Position numbers and translations under genes: made by a program
Assembly (NCBI RefSeq): GCF_002813245.1
Contig: NZ_PHUF01000007.1
Span: 1 to 64,000, forward strand
From: Novosphingobium kunmingense
GTDB taxonomy: Bacteria > Pseudomonadota > Alphaproteobacteria > Sphingomonadales > Sphingomonadaceae
DNA length: 64,000 nucleotides
Direction: 5' to 3'
Shown here: piece by piece, positions 10,250 through 20,158 of the stretch
Layout: each line of letters starts with the position of its first letter
How positions within the stretch are numbered: the stretch's first letter is position 1
The notes under the pieces: generated by a model
Databases searched by the model: none
What the model was told of the DNA's origin: nothing
The model's input: only the letters and a program-made list of their open reading frames with translations

Positions 10250-11506
10250 TCAGGCTTCGATGCGCTCGATGATGATCGCCGGGGCCATGCCGCCCGCCGC
10301 GCACATCGTGACGAGGCCGTAGCGGCCGCCCGTGCGTTCCAGTTCATCCAGCGCGGTGCCGATCAGGATCGAACCGGTCGCCCCGATCGGATGGCCCAGC
10401 GCCATGGCGCCGCCGTTGGGGTTGACCTTGGTGCGGTCAAGCTCGAGGTCGCGGATGAACTTTTCGGCGACCACGGCGAAAGCCTCGTTGATTTCCCAGA
10501 CGTCGATATCGTCCTTCTTGAGGCCAGCCTTTTCCAGCACCTTCTTCGCCGCCGGAACCGGGGCGTTGAGCATCAGCGTCGGATCATCGCCCTGGTTGGC
10601 ATAGGCAACGATCCGCGCGCGCGGCTTGAGCCCGTGCTTTTCGGCATAGGCCGGGCTGGCAATGAGCAGCGCCGCGGCGCCATCGACCACGCCCGACGAG
10701 TTGCCGGCGTGATGCACGCCCTTCCATTCCAGTTCGGGATAGCGGCGAGTGATCTGCTTGCGGAAGGTGGTCCCGCCGCCCAGGTCGAAATCGGCGATCC
10801 CGTCAAAGCTGGCCTTGAGGCTCGACAGGCCTTCCATCGTGGTTTCGGGGCGCGGAAACTCCTCGCGGTCCAGCGCGACGGTGCCGTCGGGGTTGTAGAC
10901 GGTGACCACCGACTTGTCGAAACGGCCTTCGCGGATTGCCCGGTCGGCACGTTCCTGGCTGACCAGCGCCAGCGCGTCGAGCGCGTGGCGGTCGATCCCT
11001 TCGCGCGCGGCAATCGCATCGCCGCACACGCCCTGGTGGCTCTGCGGGTGCAGCGCATCGAGCTCGGGGTTGCCCGCGCCCATGCCCAGCGGCTTGATCC
11101 CGGCGTTGGCCAGTTCGGCGCCATAGGCCGAAGTGAAGCTCATCATCTCGGTTCCGCCGGCAATGACGCAGTCTTCCATGCCCGACATGACCGTTGCCGC
11201 GGCCAGGTTCACCGAAGTGATCCCGCCGCCGCAGAAGCGGTCAAGCGTGGTGCCGCTGGCGGAAATGTCATAGCCTGCAGCCAGCGCCGACATCCGGCCC
11301 AGGTCGCCGCCCTGCTTGCCGTTCTGGCTGCTGGTCGACCAGATAATGTCGTCGACCGTCGTCGTGTCGAGGTTGTTGCGCTCCTTGATCGCCTTGAGCA
11401 CGGTCGCCGCGAGGTGCTGCGGGTGCAGGTGCGACAGCGCGCCCTTGCCGGGCTTGCCGATCCCGCGCGGGGTGCGGACGGCGTCGATGATATAGGCTTC
11501 GGACAT
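10250..11506 (-). CDS. Acetyl-CoA acyltransferase (thiolase family)
   Basis: A 418-residue thiolase. The nucleophilic cysteine is Cys92 in LDRFCGGGITSVN, the histidine is His372 in GGAMALGHPIGATG, and the second cysteine is Cys402 in VTMCAAGGMAPA, so all three catalytic elements are intact. Thiolases cleave 3-ketoacyl-CoA with CoA or run the reverse condensation. Length is slightly above the 390-400 typical of the family because of a few insertions in the loop domain. It is followed on the same strand by the PaaG-like crotonase and preceded by a nitronate monooxygenase-like gene 26 bp away, so the three are probably one operon for an acyl-CoA degradation route. Confidence 0.93.
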   Translation of the reverse strand: MSEAYIIDAVRTPRGIGKPGKGALSHLHPQHLAATVLKAIKERNNLDTTTVDDIIWSTSSQNGKQGGDLGRMSALAAGYDISASGTTLDRFCGGGITSVNLAAATVMSGMEDCVIAGGTEMMSFTSAYGAELANAGIKPLGMGAGNPELDALHPQSHQGVCGDAIAAREGIDRHALDALALVSQERADRAIREGRFDKSVVTVYNPDGTVALDREEFPRPETTMEGLSSLKASFDGIADFDLGGGTTFRKQITRRYPELEWKGVHHAGNSSGVVDGAAALLIASPAYAEKHGLKPRARIVAYANQGDDPTLMLNAPVPAAKKVLEKAGLKKDDIDVWEINEAFAVVAEKFIRDLELDRTKVNPNGGAMALGHPIGATGSILIGTALDELERTGGRYGLVTMCAAGGMAPAIIIERIEA

Positions 11507-11532
11507 GGGAGGGTCTCCTTCGAAAATGGGGG

Positions 11533-12549
<1,017 letters not shown>

Positions 12550-12569
12550 TCAATTAAACTTGGCAACAG

Positions 12570-13262
12570 CTATGACGCCCCGGGACCGAAATGAGCGACC
12601 AGTTCGTAGCTGTCGCCGCGGAAAACCTGGCGCACGAAAGTGATCGGATCGCGGCCGCGCCATGTCCTGCGCTCGACGCACAGGCAGGGATCGCCTGGCG
12701 ACAGGCCCAGGAGCGACGCTTCCTGCGGGGCCGCGCCCACGGCGGTGATGCGGGTGTCGGCCTCGGTCCAGGGCACGTGACGCAGCAGCCAGGTTCCGGG
12801 CGCTTCGCGCGCCAGGTCGGCACGGGCGATATCGGGCACCGCCGCCAGGCTGACCAGGCGGTCCTCCACTGCTATGCCCTGTCTATCGGCGAAGTGGACC
12901 CCGACCAGGTGCCGCGCGGGCCGGCCGGCGAGGTGCCCTTCGCGCACGGCCAATTCCTCGCTTCGGTCCAGGCGGAAGGCATAGGTCTGCCCGCGCGCCG
13001 CAATGAGCGGCGCAAGGTCAGGCACCTCGAGCACCATCGAATGAACGCGCGGCCGCGCGACGAAGGTGCCGGCCCGCTTGCGCCGCTCGATCAGCCCGGC
13101 GGTCGCCAGGGCGGACAGCGCCTTGCTGACGGTCATGCGCGAGCAGCCGAACCGCGCCATGATCTCCTGTTCGGTCGGCAGTCGCGCGCCGGGAGGCAGG
13201 TCACCGGACAGGATCTGGCGTTCGAATTGCACACGAATCCTGTCGCCGAGCGGACGGGTCAT
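12570..13262 (-). CDS. hutC: GntR/HutC family histidine-utilisation repressor
   Basis: A 230-residue transcription factor. The N-terminal winged helix-turn-helix (about residues 5-70) has the GntR signature LPTEQEIMARFGCSRMTVSKAL; the rest is a UTRA ligand-binding domain of the HutC class. HutC repressors bind hut promoters and are released by urocanate. It directly follows hutF, with ATG overlapping the hutF stop (ATGA), and its operon diverges from hutIHGU. A dyad in the divergent promoter (14643-14654) is the probable binding site. The assignment as HutC rather than another GntR protein rests strongly on its position. Confidence 0.92.
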   Translation of the reverse strand: MTRPLGDRIRVQFERQILSGDLPPGARLPTEQEIMARFGCSRMTVSKALSALATAGLIERRKRAGTFVARPRVHSMVLEVPDLAPLIAARGQTYAFRLDRSEELAVREGHLAGRPARHLVGVHFADRQGIAVEDRLVSLAAVPDIARADLAREAPGTWLLRHVPWTEADTRITAVGAAPQEASLLGLSPGDPCLCVERRTWRGRDPITFVRQVFRGDSYELVAHFGPGAS

Positions 13263-14617
13263 ACCACCAGCCGCGCCAGTGTCGCGGCATAGCGCGCCGC
13301 GATTTCCGCACGCGCATGATGGCGCCCTTCGCTGACCATCTTGCGGCCGCGCCGCCAGACGCCGTCGATCGCCTCACGCCCGGCGACGAAGACTGCAGCA
13401 TCGACGCGCAGGGCCTCGGGCATTGCAGCAAAAGCGCCGTGGCGGGAATCGAGGCTGACGAAGTCCGCCGAGTGTCCCGGCGCCAGGCCGAACGACGCGC
13501 CCAGTGCCCGGGCCCCGCCCTGCCCGGCCTGGTCGAACAGCGCAGCCCCGGTCGACTGCCCTTCTCCGGATGCGACGACATTGCGCTTACGCAGCGCAAG
13601 ACGCTGGCCGTACTCGAACCAGCGCAGCTCCTCGAACATGTCGATCCGCACGTTGCTGTCGCTTCCGACACCCCACGCGCCGCCCGCGCCGAGGTAGGCG
13701 GATGCAGGAAACAATCCGTCGCCAAGGTTCGCTTCGGTTATCGGGCACAGCCCCGCCACTGCTCCGCTCGAGGCAAGACGGGCGGTTTCGTCCGGCGTCA
13801 TGTGGGTCGCGTGGACCAGGCACCAGTTCGACCCGACCTCCGCATGATCGAGCAGCCAGTCGACTGGGCGTTGGCCGCTCCACGCCAGGCTGTCCTCGAC
13901 TTCGCCCACCTGTTCGGCGATGTGGATGTGGATCGGGGCTTCACCCGCCAGCGCCGTTAGCGCGGCTAGCTCGTCCGGGGCGACCGCTCGCAGGCTGTGC
14001 GGTGCGACGCCGAGTTGGGCATCGGGCAAGGCAGACAGCGCCGCGCCGCAGGCCTCGTGCAGCCGCGCGAAGCTATCCAGCGTGTTCACGAACCGCGCCT
14101 GCCCGGCCTGTGGCGGCTGGGCGCCAAAGCCGGAGTGAGCGTAGAATACCGGCAGAAGCGTAAGCGCGAGGCCGGTCTCGTCCGCCGCCGCGACAAGCGC
14201 CGCGGCCATTGTCGCCGGATCGGCATAGCATGCGCCGTCCGGGGCGTTGTGGAGATAGTGGAACTCGCCAACCCGGGTGAAGCCGCCTTCGAGCATTTCG
14301 GCATAGGCCATGGCGGCGATCGCCTGCATCGCCTCGGGGTCGAGCCTCTCGACGAAGCGGTACATCGCCTGCCGCCACGACCAGAAACTGTCCTCGCCGC
14401 GCCCGCGCATCTCGCCCCGGCCGGCGATGGCGCGCTGGAAGGCGTGGCTGTGGAGGTTCGGCATGCCCGGGATCAGCCAGTCGGCCCGCTCGTCATCGGG
14501 TTCGGCCGCGACGCCGCACGCGATCCGCCCAATCAGACCACCCTCAACCTCGATCCGGACGTTGTCGACCCAGCCCCGGGGCAACAGAGCCGAAGCGGCA
14601 TGGACGGCGTGGGTCAT
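13259..14617 (-). CDS. hutF: Formimidoylglutamate deiminase
   Basis: A 452-residue amidohydrolase-superfamily enzyme that removes ammonia from N-formimidoyl-L-glutamate to give N-formylglutamate. The metal-binding N-terminal motif [11 protein letters not shown], the mid-barrel HIHIAEQ and LVHATH, and the late GVGSDSNV with the metal Asp are all present. Length is normal for HutF. Together with HutG it forms the five-step histidine route that releases formate, and no HutE-type direct hydrolase is seen. It is the first gene of the minus-strand hutF-hutC unit, facing hutI across 83 bp that hold the putative HutC operator. Confidence 0.95.
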   Translation of the reverse strand: MTHAVHAASALLPRGWVDNVRIEVEGGLIGRIACGVAAEPDDERADWLIPGMPNLHSHAFQRAIAGRGEMRGRGEDSFWSWRQAMYRFVERLDPEAMQAIAAMAYAEMLEGGFTRVGEFHYLHNAPDGACYADPATMAAALVAAADETGLALTLLPVFYAHSGFGAQPPQAGQARFVNTLDSFARLHEACGAALSALPDAQLGVAPHSLRAVAPDELAALTALAGEAPIHIHIAEQVGEVEDSLAWSGQRPVDWLLDHAEVGSNWCLVHATHMTPDETARLASSGAVAGLCPITEANLGDGLFPASAYLGAGGAWGVGSDSNVRIDMFEELRWFEYGQRLALRKRNVVASGEGQSTGAALFDQAGQGGARALGASFGLAPGHSADFVSLDSRHGAFAAMPEALRVDAAVFVAGREAIDGVWRRGRKMVSEGRHHARAEIAARYAATLARLVV

Positions 14618-14642
14618 GGCTGCGATCCTCTCGAATTCAATT

Positions 14643-14654
14643 ATGTCTATACAT
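14643..14654. promoter_or_regulatory. Candidate HutC operator in the divergent hutF/hutI promoter
   Basis: The dyad ATGTCTATACAT (symmetrical at 10 of 12 positions, half-site ATGT) lies in the 83-bp space between the divergent hutF and hutI genes. GntR/HutC proteins are known to bind AT-rich TGTnTAnACA-type palindromes. One site here could repress both operons. Promoter elements around it are not clear enough to mark. Confidence 0.5.
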
Positions 14655-14700
14655 TAAATGGTACCTCTGCAATAGTCGGCAGCGAGAGGAGTCGCAGCCC

Positions 14701-15897
14701 ATGATCAACCATGTCTGGACCAACGCCCGCCTCGCCACGATGACCGGCGACGGCCTTGGCGTGGTCGAAGATGGCGCGATTGCCAGCGCGGACGGAACGA
14801 TCGCCTATGCCGGGCCGCGCGATGCGTTGCCGCCGACACCGGGCGCGGAATTCATCGACTGCGAGGGACGCTGGATCACCCCGGGGCTGATCGATTGCCA
14901 CACCCATCTGATCCATGCCGGCAACCGCGCGCGCGAGTTCGAGTTGCGGCTTGCCGGCGCCAGCTACGAGGAAATCGCACGCGCCGGCGGCGGGATCGTC
15001 TCGACCATGAAAGCGACCCGCGCTGCAAGCGAGGACGAACTGGTTGCACACAGTCTGCCCCGGCTCGACGCCCTGATCGCCGAAGGGGTCACCACCATCG
15101 AGATCAAGTCGGGCTACGGGCTCGACGCGGCAAGCGAGATCGCCATGCTCCGCGCGGCGCGGCGCATGGCGAAGGATCGCCGTGTGACCGTTTGCACGAC
15201 ATTCCTTGGCGCCCACGCCTTGCCGCCGGAATATACTAACAATGCCGATGGTTACATTGCCATGCTCTGCAATGACCTGATCCCGCGCATCGCCGCAGAT
15301 GGCCTGGCCGACGCGGTTGACGGGTTCTGCGAGGGGATCGGCTTCACGCCGCCGCAAATCGAGCGCGTCTTCGCTGCTGCCCGCGCCGCGAACCTTCCGG
15401 TCAAGCTTCACGCCGAGCAGCTTTCCAACCTTGGCGGGGCAGCCCTCGCCGCGCGGTTCGGGGCGCTGTCGGCCGACCACCTGGAGCATCTGGACCAGGC
15501 GGGGGTCAAGGCCATGGCCAACGCCGGAACCGTAGCCGTCCTGCTGCCCGGCGCCTACTATTTCTGCCGTGAAACCAAACTTCCGCCGGTTGACGCCCTG
15601 CGCGACGCCGGCGTGCCGATCGCGCTGGCCACCGACTGCAATCCGGGCACTTCGCCGCTGACTTCATTGCTGCTGGCGATGAACATGGGCGCCACCCTGT
15701 TCCGCCTGACGGTCGAGGAATGCCTGCGCGCCGTGACGGTCCAGGCCGCGCGCGCGCTCGGCCTTTCCGAGTGCCTTGGCACGCTTGCAGCCGGCAAGCG
15801 CTGCGACCTTGCCATCTGGAACGTCGAGATGCCCGCCGAACTGGTTTACCGCATGGGCTTCAACCCGCTCCATGCCCGTGTGTGGAGTGGACAATGA
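14701..15897 (+). CDS. hutI: Imidazolonepropionase
   Basis: A 398-residue zinc-dependent amidohydrolase that opens 4-imidazolone-5-propionate to N-formimidoyl-L-glutamate. The metal site [10 protein letters not shown] is at about residues 65-74, [12 protein letters not shown] supplies another His, and ATDCNPGT supplies the late Asp. Length matches the family. An AGAGGAG ribosome binding site precedes the ATG at 14701. It is the first gene of hutI-hutH-hutG-hutU; its TGA overlaps the hutH ATG (ATGA), so the operon is translationally coupled from the start. Confidence 0.97.
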   Translation: MINHVWTNARLATMTGDGLGVVEDGAIASADGTIAYAGPRDALPPTPGAEFIDCEGRWITPGLIDCHTHLIHAGNRAREFELRLAGASYEEIARAGGGIVSTMKATRAASEDELVAHSLPRLDALIAEGVTTIEIKSGYGLDAASEIAMLRAARRMAKDRRVTVCTTFLGAHALPPEYTNNADGYIAMLCNDLIPRIAADGLADAVDGFCEGIGFTPPQIERVFAAARAANLPVKLHAEQLSNLGGAALAARFGALSADHLEHLDQAGVKAMANAGTVAVLLPGAYYFCRETKLPPVDALRDAGVPIALATDCNPGTSPLTSLLLAMNMGATLFRLTVEECLRAVTVQAARALGLSECLGTLAAGKRCDLAIWNVEMPAELVYRMGFNPLHARVWSGQ

Positions 15898-17420
15898 CTA
15901 TGATCGTGATGACACCCGGCCAGGTGTCGCTGGCCGACTGGCGGGCGATCTATCACGGAGCTCAGGCCACCCTCGATCCGGGATCGGCCGGGGCGATCGC
16001 GAAAAGCGCCGCAACCGTCGAGGCGATCCTGGCGCGCGGCGACGCCGTCTATGGGATTAACACCGGCTTCGGAAAGCTCGCCTCGGTGCGGATCGCGGCC
16101 GCCGATCTCGCCGCGCTCCAGCGCAATATCGTGCTGAGCCATGCCGCCGGCACCGGCGATCCCAGCCCCGCCCCCGTGGTGCGCCTGATGATGACGCTGA
16201 AGCTCGCCAGCCTCGCCCAGGGGGCATCGGGCATGCGGCCCGAGACCATCGCTCTGCTGGAGGCGATGCTGGCCCATGACGTCATCCCGGTGGTGCCCTG
16301 TCAGGGTTCGGTCGGCGCCAGCGGCGACCTTGCTCCGCTGGCCCACATGACCGCGCCGCTGATCGGAGTCGGCGAGGTGTGGCTGAAGGGCGAGCGCATG
16401 GCCGTGGCCGAGGCCTTTGCCCGCATTGGCCTCAAGCCGCTCGAGCTTGGCCCCAAGGAGGGTCTCGCCCTCCTCAACGGCACGCAGTTCTCGACCGCCA
16501 ACGCGTTGGCCGGCCTTTTCGCGGCGGAACGCGCGCTGCAATCGGCGCTGGTCACTGGCGCACTTTCGACCGAGGCCGCCAAGGGCAGCGACACTCCCTT
16601 TGACCCGCGCATCCACGCGTTGCGCCGGCACGTTGGCCAGATCGAGACGGCGGCGGCGCTGCGCTGCCTGATGACGGCCTCCGCGATCCGCGCGAGCCAC
16701 CTCGAGGACGATCTGCGCGTGCAGGATCCCTATTGCCTGCGCTGCCAGCCGCAGGTGATGGGCGCCTGCCTCGACCTGCTGCGCCAGGCTGCCGCGACGC
16801 TCGAGGCCGAGGCCAACGGCGTCAGCGACAACCCGCTGATCTTCACCGACACCGGCGAAGCGCTGTCGGGCGGAAACTTCCACGCCGAGCCGGTCGCCTT
16901 TGCCGCCGACATGATCGCGATCGCCCTGTGCGAGATCGGCTCGATCAGCGAGCGGCGTCTTGCCATGCTGGTCGATCCGGCGCTGTCGGGCCTGCCCGCT
17001 TTCCTCACCCCCCACCCCGGCCTCAATTCGGGCTTCATGATCCCGCAGGTGACTGCCGCCGCCCTGGTCAGCGAGAACAAGGGCCTCGCGCACCCGGCCA
17101 GCGTCGATTCGATCCCGACCAGCGCCAATCAGGAGGACCACGTCTCGATGGCCGCTCACGGCGCGCGACGGCTGCACGCGATGGCCGCCAATGTGGAGGC
17201 CGTCATCGCGCTTGAATGGCTTGCCGCGGCGCAGGGGATCGAATTCCACCGCCCGCTGCGCTCAAGCGATACGCTCGAGGCGGCCCACGCACTGCTCCGC
17301 GGCGCCGTACCCGCGCTCGACGAGGACCGCCATTTCGCCCCCGACATCGAAGCCGCCTGTGCCCTGGTGCGCAGCGGCGCGCTGGTCGCGGCGGTCGCCA
17401 GCCTGCCGGGTGTGGCGTGA
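15894..17420 (+). CDS. hutH: Histidine ammonia-lyase
   Basis: A 508-residue lyase that converts L-histidine to urocanate and ammonia, the entry step of the pathway. The MIO prosthetic group forms from Ala142-Ser143-Gly144 in [14 protein letters not shown], the same numbering as in well-studied HutH proteins. YGINTGFG at about residues 53-60 gives the active-site Tyr. The ATG at 15894 overlaps the hutI stop and gives the usual family length; a longer frame reading back into hutI is not needed. Its TGA overlaps the GTG of hutG. Confidence 0.97.
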   Translation: MTMIVMTPGQVSLADWRAIYHGAQATLDPGSAGAIAKSAATVEAILARGDAVYGINTGFGKLASVRIAAADLAALQRNIVLSHAAGTGDPSPAPVVRLMMTLKLASLAQGASGMRPETIALLEAMLAHDVIPVVPCQGSVGASGDLAPLAHMTAPLIGVGEVWLKGERMAVAEAFARIGLKPLELGPKEGLALLNGTQFSTANALAGLFAAERALQSALVTGALSTEAAKGSDTPFDPRIHALRRHVGQIETAAALRCLMTASAIRASHLEDDLRVQDPYCLRCQPQVMGACLDLLRQAAATLEAEANGVSDNPLIFTDTGEALSGGNFHAEPVAFAADMIAIALCEIGSISERRLAMLVDPALSGLPAFLTPHPGLNSGFMIPQVTAAALVSENKGLAHPASVDSIPTSANQEDHVSMAAHGARRLHAMAANVEAVIALEWLAAAQGIEFHRPLRSSDTLEAAHALLRGAVPALDEDRHFAPDIEAACALVRSGALVAAVASLPGVA

Positions 17421-18214
17421 GCGACTGGCTGACGGTCCAGCGCGGCGAGGCACCGCTGGTCATCGCCTTTCCACATGGCGGGACCGAACTGGGCGGCATC
17501 GAGGACCGCTTCGTCTCGCCCTGGTTGGCCCGCCGCGACGCCGACTGGTGGATCGCGGAACTTTATGCCTTCGCCCGCGAAATGGACGCAACCACGGTGG
17601 CAACCGCCGTCAGCCGCAGCGTGATCGACGTCAACCGCGATCCCTCGGGTGCCTCGCTTTACCCCGGCATGGCGACGACCGAACTGTGCCCGACCACCAC
17701 CTTCGACGGCGAGCCGCTCTACCGCGCCTACGATCCCGAGGAGGACGAGATCGCCTGGCGCCGCCGCACCTTCTTCGACCCCTATCATGCCGCACTTGCC
17801 GGCGAACTCGAACGATTGCGTGCAAGTCACGGAAAAGTGGTGCTTTATGACGCCCATTCTATCCGCAGTCGCATCCCGCGCCTGTTCGATGGCGAACTGC
17901 CGCAGTTCAACATCGGGACCAATTCCGGGGCAAGCTGTTCGCCGAAACTGGCCGAGACCGTCGCCGCCTGCTGCGGTCAGGACAGCGTCGTCGACGGACG
18001 CTTCAAGGGCGGCTGGACGACCCGCCATTACGGCCAGCCTGACCGGGGCGTCCACGCCATCCAGATGGAATTGGCCATGCGCGGCTACATGGCCGAACCC
18101 GCCACGGTGAAGCCGGACAACTGGCCGGCCCCGCTGCTCGACCTGCCTCCGGCACTCCCCACCCTTCGCGCGGTGCTGACCGCGTGCCTCGATTTCGCGA
18201 AAGGCTCCGCATGA
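17417..18214 (+). CDS. hutG: N-formylglutamate deformylase
   Basis: A 265-residue hydrolase that splits N-formyl-L-glutamate into formate and glutamate, the last step of the HutF route. Family motifs seen include AFPHGGTEL near the N-terminus, VNRDPSG, the [15 protein letters not shown] segment and FNIGTNSG. The start is GTG at 17417, overlapping the hutH stop as GTGA. Its TGA overlaps the ATG of hutU. The formate it releases could be oxidised by the formate dehydrogenase encoded just downstream on the other strand. Confidence 0.94.
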   Translation: MSDWLTVQRGEAPLVIAFPHGGTELGGIEDRFVSPWLARRDADWWIAELYAFAREMDATTVATAVSRSVIDVNRDPSGASLYPGMATTELCPTTTFDGEPLYRAYDPEEDEIAWRRRTFFDPYHAALAGELERLRASHGKVVLYDAHSIRSRIPRLFDGELPQFNIGTNSGASCSPKLAETVAACCGQDSVVDGRFKGGWTTRHYGQPDRGVHAIQMELAMRGYMAEPATVKPDNWPAPLLDLPPALPTLRAVLTACLDFAKGSA

Positions 18215-19878
18215 CCCGACTCGACAACAGCCGCGTGATCCGGCCCGCCATCGGCACCGAGCGTACCGCCAGAAGCTGGCTGACCGAGGCTGCGTTGCGG
18301 ATGCTGATGAACAACCTGCACCCCGACGTGGCCGAACGGCCCGAGGAACTGGTCGTCTATGGCGGGATCGGCCGCGCCGCGCGCGACTGGGAAAGTTTCG
18401 ACCGGATCGTCGACACCCTGCGCCGCCTCGGCGATGACGAAACCCTGCTGGTCCAGTCGGGCAAGCCGGTCGGCGTGTTCCGCACCCACGCCGATGCCCC
18501 GCGCGTGCTGATCGCCAATTCCAACCTCGTCCCGCACTGGGCGACCTGGGAGCACTTCAACGAGCTCGATAGGAAGGGCCTGGCCATGTACGGCCAGATG
18601 ACCGCCGGTTCATGGATCTATATCGGCACGCAAGGGATCGTGCAGGGCACCTACGAGACCTTCGTCGAAATGGGCCGCCAGCATTACGGCGGCGACCTTG
18701 CTGGCAAGTGGCTGCTGACCGCCGGGCTTGGCGGCATGGGCGGCGCGCAGCCGCTGGCGGCGGTGATGGCGGGCGCCTCGTGCCTGGCGATCGAATGCCA
18801 GCCGAGCCGGATCGAGATGCGCCTGCGCACTGGCTACCTCGACAAGGCAGCGACCTCGATCGACGATGCGCTGGACCTGATCGCGGAAAGCTGCGCGGCG
18901 AAGACGCCGATCTCGGTCGGCCTGCTCGGCAACGCGGCCGAGGTGCTGCCCGAGCTGTACCGCCGCGGCATTCGCCCGGACCTGCTGACCGACCAGACCA
19001 GCGCCCACGATCCGGTCAACGGCTACCTGCCGATCGGCTGGAGCGTCGACCAGTGGATCGCGGCGCGCGAAAGCGATCCGGCTTCTGTGGCCAAAGCGGC
19101 CAAGGCCAGCATGGCGGTCCATGTCCGCTCGATGCTCGATTTCCAGCGGGCGGGCGTTCCGACCACCGACTACGGCAACAACATCCGGCAGGTCGCCTTC
19201 GACGAGGGCGTGGCCGATGCCTTTGCCTTCCCCGGCTTTGTTCCCGCCTATATCCGCCCGCTGTTCTGCCGCGGGATCGGCCCGTTCCGCTGGGCCGCGC
19301 TGTCGGGCGATCCCGAAGACATCTACAAGACCGACGCCAAGGTGAAGGAAATGCTGCCCGATGACGCGCACCTCCACCACTGGTTCGACATGGCGCGCGA
19401 GAAAATCAAGTTCCAGGGCCTGCCGGCGCGGATCTGCTGGGTCGGCCTTGGCGACCGCCACCGGCTCGGCCTTGCCTTCAACGAGATGGTCGCGAAGGGC
19501 GAGTTGAAAGCGCCGGTGGTGATCGGGCGCGATCACCTCGATTCCGGCTCGGTCGCCAGCCCCAACCGCGAGACCGAAGCGATGATGGACGGCAGCGATG
19601 CGGTGAGCGACTGGCCACTCCTGAACGCGCTGCTCAACACCGCAAGCGGCGCGACCTGGGTGTCGCTCCATCACGGCGGCGGAGTCGGCATGGGCTTCTC
19701 GCAGCACGCAGGTATGGTCATCGTCGCGGATGGCACCCGCGAGGCGGCCCGGAGGCTCGAACGGGTGCTATGGAACGATCCCGCCACCGGCGTCATGCGC
19801 CACGCCGATGCCGGCTACGACATCGCCAGGGATTGCGCGCGCGACAAGGGCCTGGACCTGCCGGGGATTCTCGGCTGA
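18211..19878 (+). CDS. hutU: Urocanate hydratase
   Basis: A 555-residue enzyme that adds water to urocanate using tightly bound NAD+ as an electrophile. The nucleotide-binding [17 protein letters not shown] segment, the [11 protein letters not shown] segment and the late [15 protein letters not shown] are classical for the family, and length is normal. The ATG at 18211 overlaps the hutG stop (ATGA). It is the last gene of the operon and ends 4 bp from the convergent fdsD, leaving no room for a terminator between the two operons. Confidence 0.97.
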   Translation: MTRLDNSRVIRPAIGTERTARSWLTEAALRMLMNNLHPDVAERPEELVVYGGIGRAARDWESFDRIVDTLRRLGDDETLLVQSGKPVGVFRTHADAPRVLIANSNLVPHWATWEHFNELDRKGLAMYGQMTAGSWIYIGTQGIVQGTYETFVEMGRQHYGGDLAGKWLLTAGLGGMGGAQPLAAVMAGASCLAIECQPSRIEMRLRTGYLDKAATSIDDALDLIAESCAAKTPISVGLLGNAAEVLPELYRRGIRPDLLTDQTSAHDPVNGYLPIGWSVDQWIAARESDPASVAKAAKASMAVHVRSMLDFQRAGVPTTDYGNNIRQVAFDEGVADAFAFPGFVPAYIRPLFCRGIGPFRWAALSGDPEDIYKTDAKVKEMLPDDAHLHHWFDMAREKIKFQGLPARICWVGLGDRHRLGLAFNEMVAKGELKAPVVIGRDHLDSGSVASPNRETEAMMDGSDAVSDWPLLNALLNTASGATWVSLHHGGGVGMGFSQHAGMVIVADGTREAARRLERVLWNDPATGVMRHADAGYDIARDCARDKGLDLPGILG

Positions 19879-19882
19879 CGGC

Positions 19883-20158
19883 TCAGGCCCCGTCGGAGCG
19901 GTGGCTTTCGTCGGCGGCGTTGAATCGCGTCGCTCGGGTCTGGGACGGAACCTTTGCGCCGCGTTCAAGCAGCGCCACGGCTTCGGCCGCCAAGGGCAAA
20001 AGTGCCTTTCGGTCAGCAGCATAGAGCCCAGCCTTCATACGCGGTTCCCAGAACATGGTGATGTGATCGGCCACCGCCGCGACCGCGTCCTCGTGCCGCT
20101 GGGCGGCAAAGTTGCGGGCGATGTCGTTCGCCATGCGGACAAGCTTGGTCTCGTCCAT
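19883..20158 (-). CDS. fdsD: NAD-dependent formate dehydrogenase delta subunit
   Basis: A 91-residue protein matching the small FdsD subunit of NAD-dependent molybdenum formate dehydrogenases: it starts MDETKLVRMANDIARNFAAQ and contains AVADHITMFWEPRMK, both typical of the family. Its role in the complex is assembly or stability rather than catalysis. The start codon overlaps the fdsA stop (TAATG), so it is translationally coupled and is the last gene of fdsGBAD. The C-terminal 20 residues are polar and probably flexible. Confidence 0.9.
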   Translation of the reverse strand: MDETKLVRMANDIARNFAAQRHEDAVAAVADHITMFWEPRMKAGLYAADRKALLPLAAEAVALLERGAKVPSQTRATRFNAADESHRSDGA

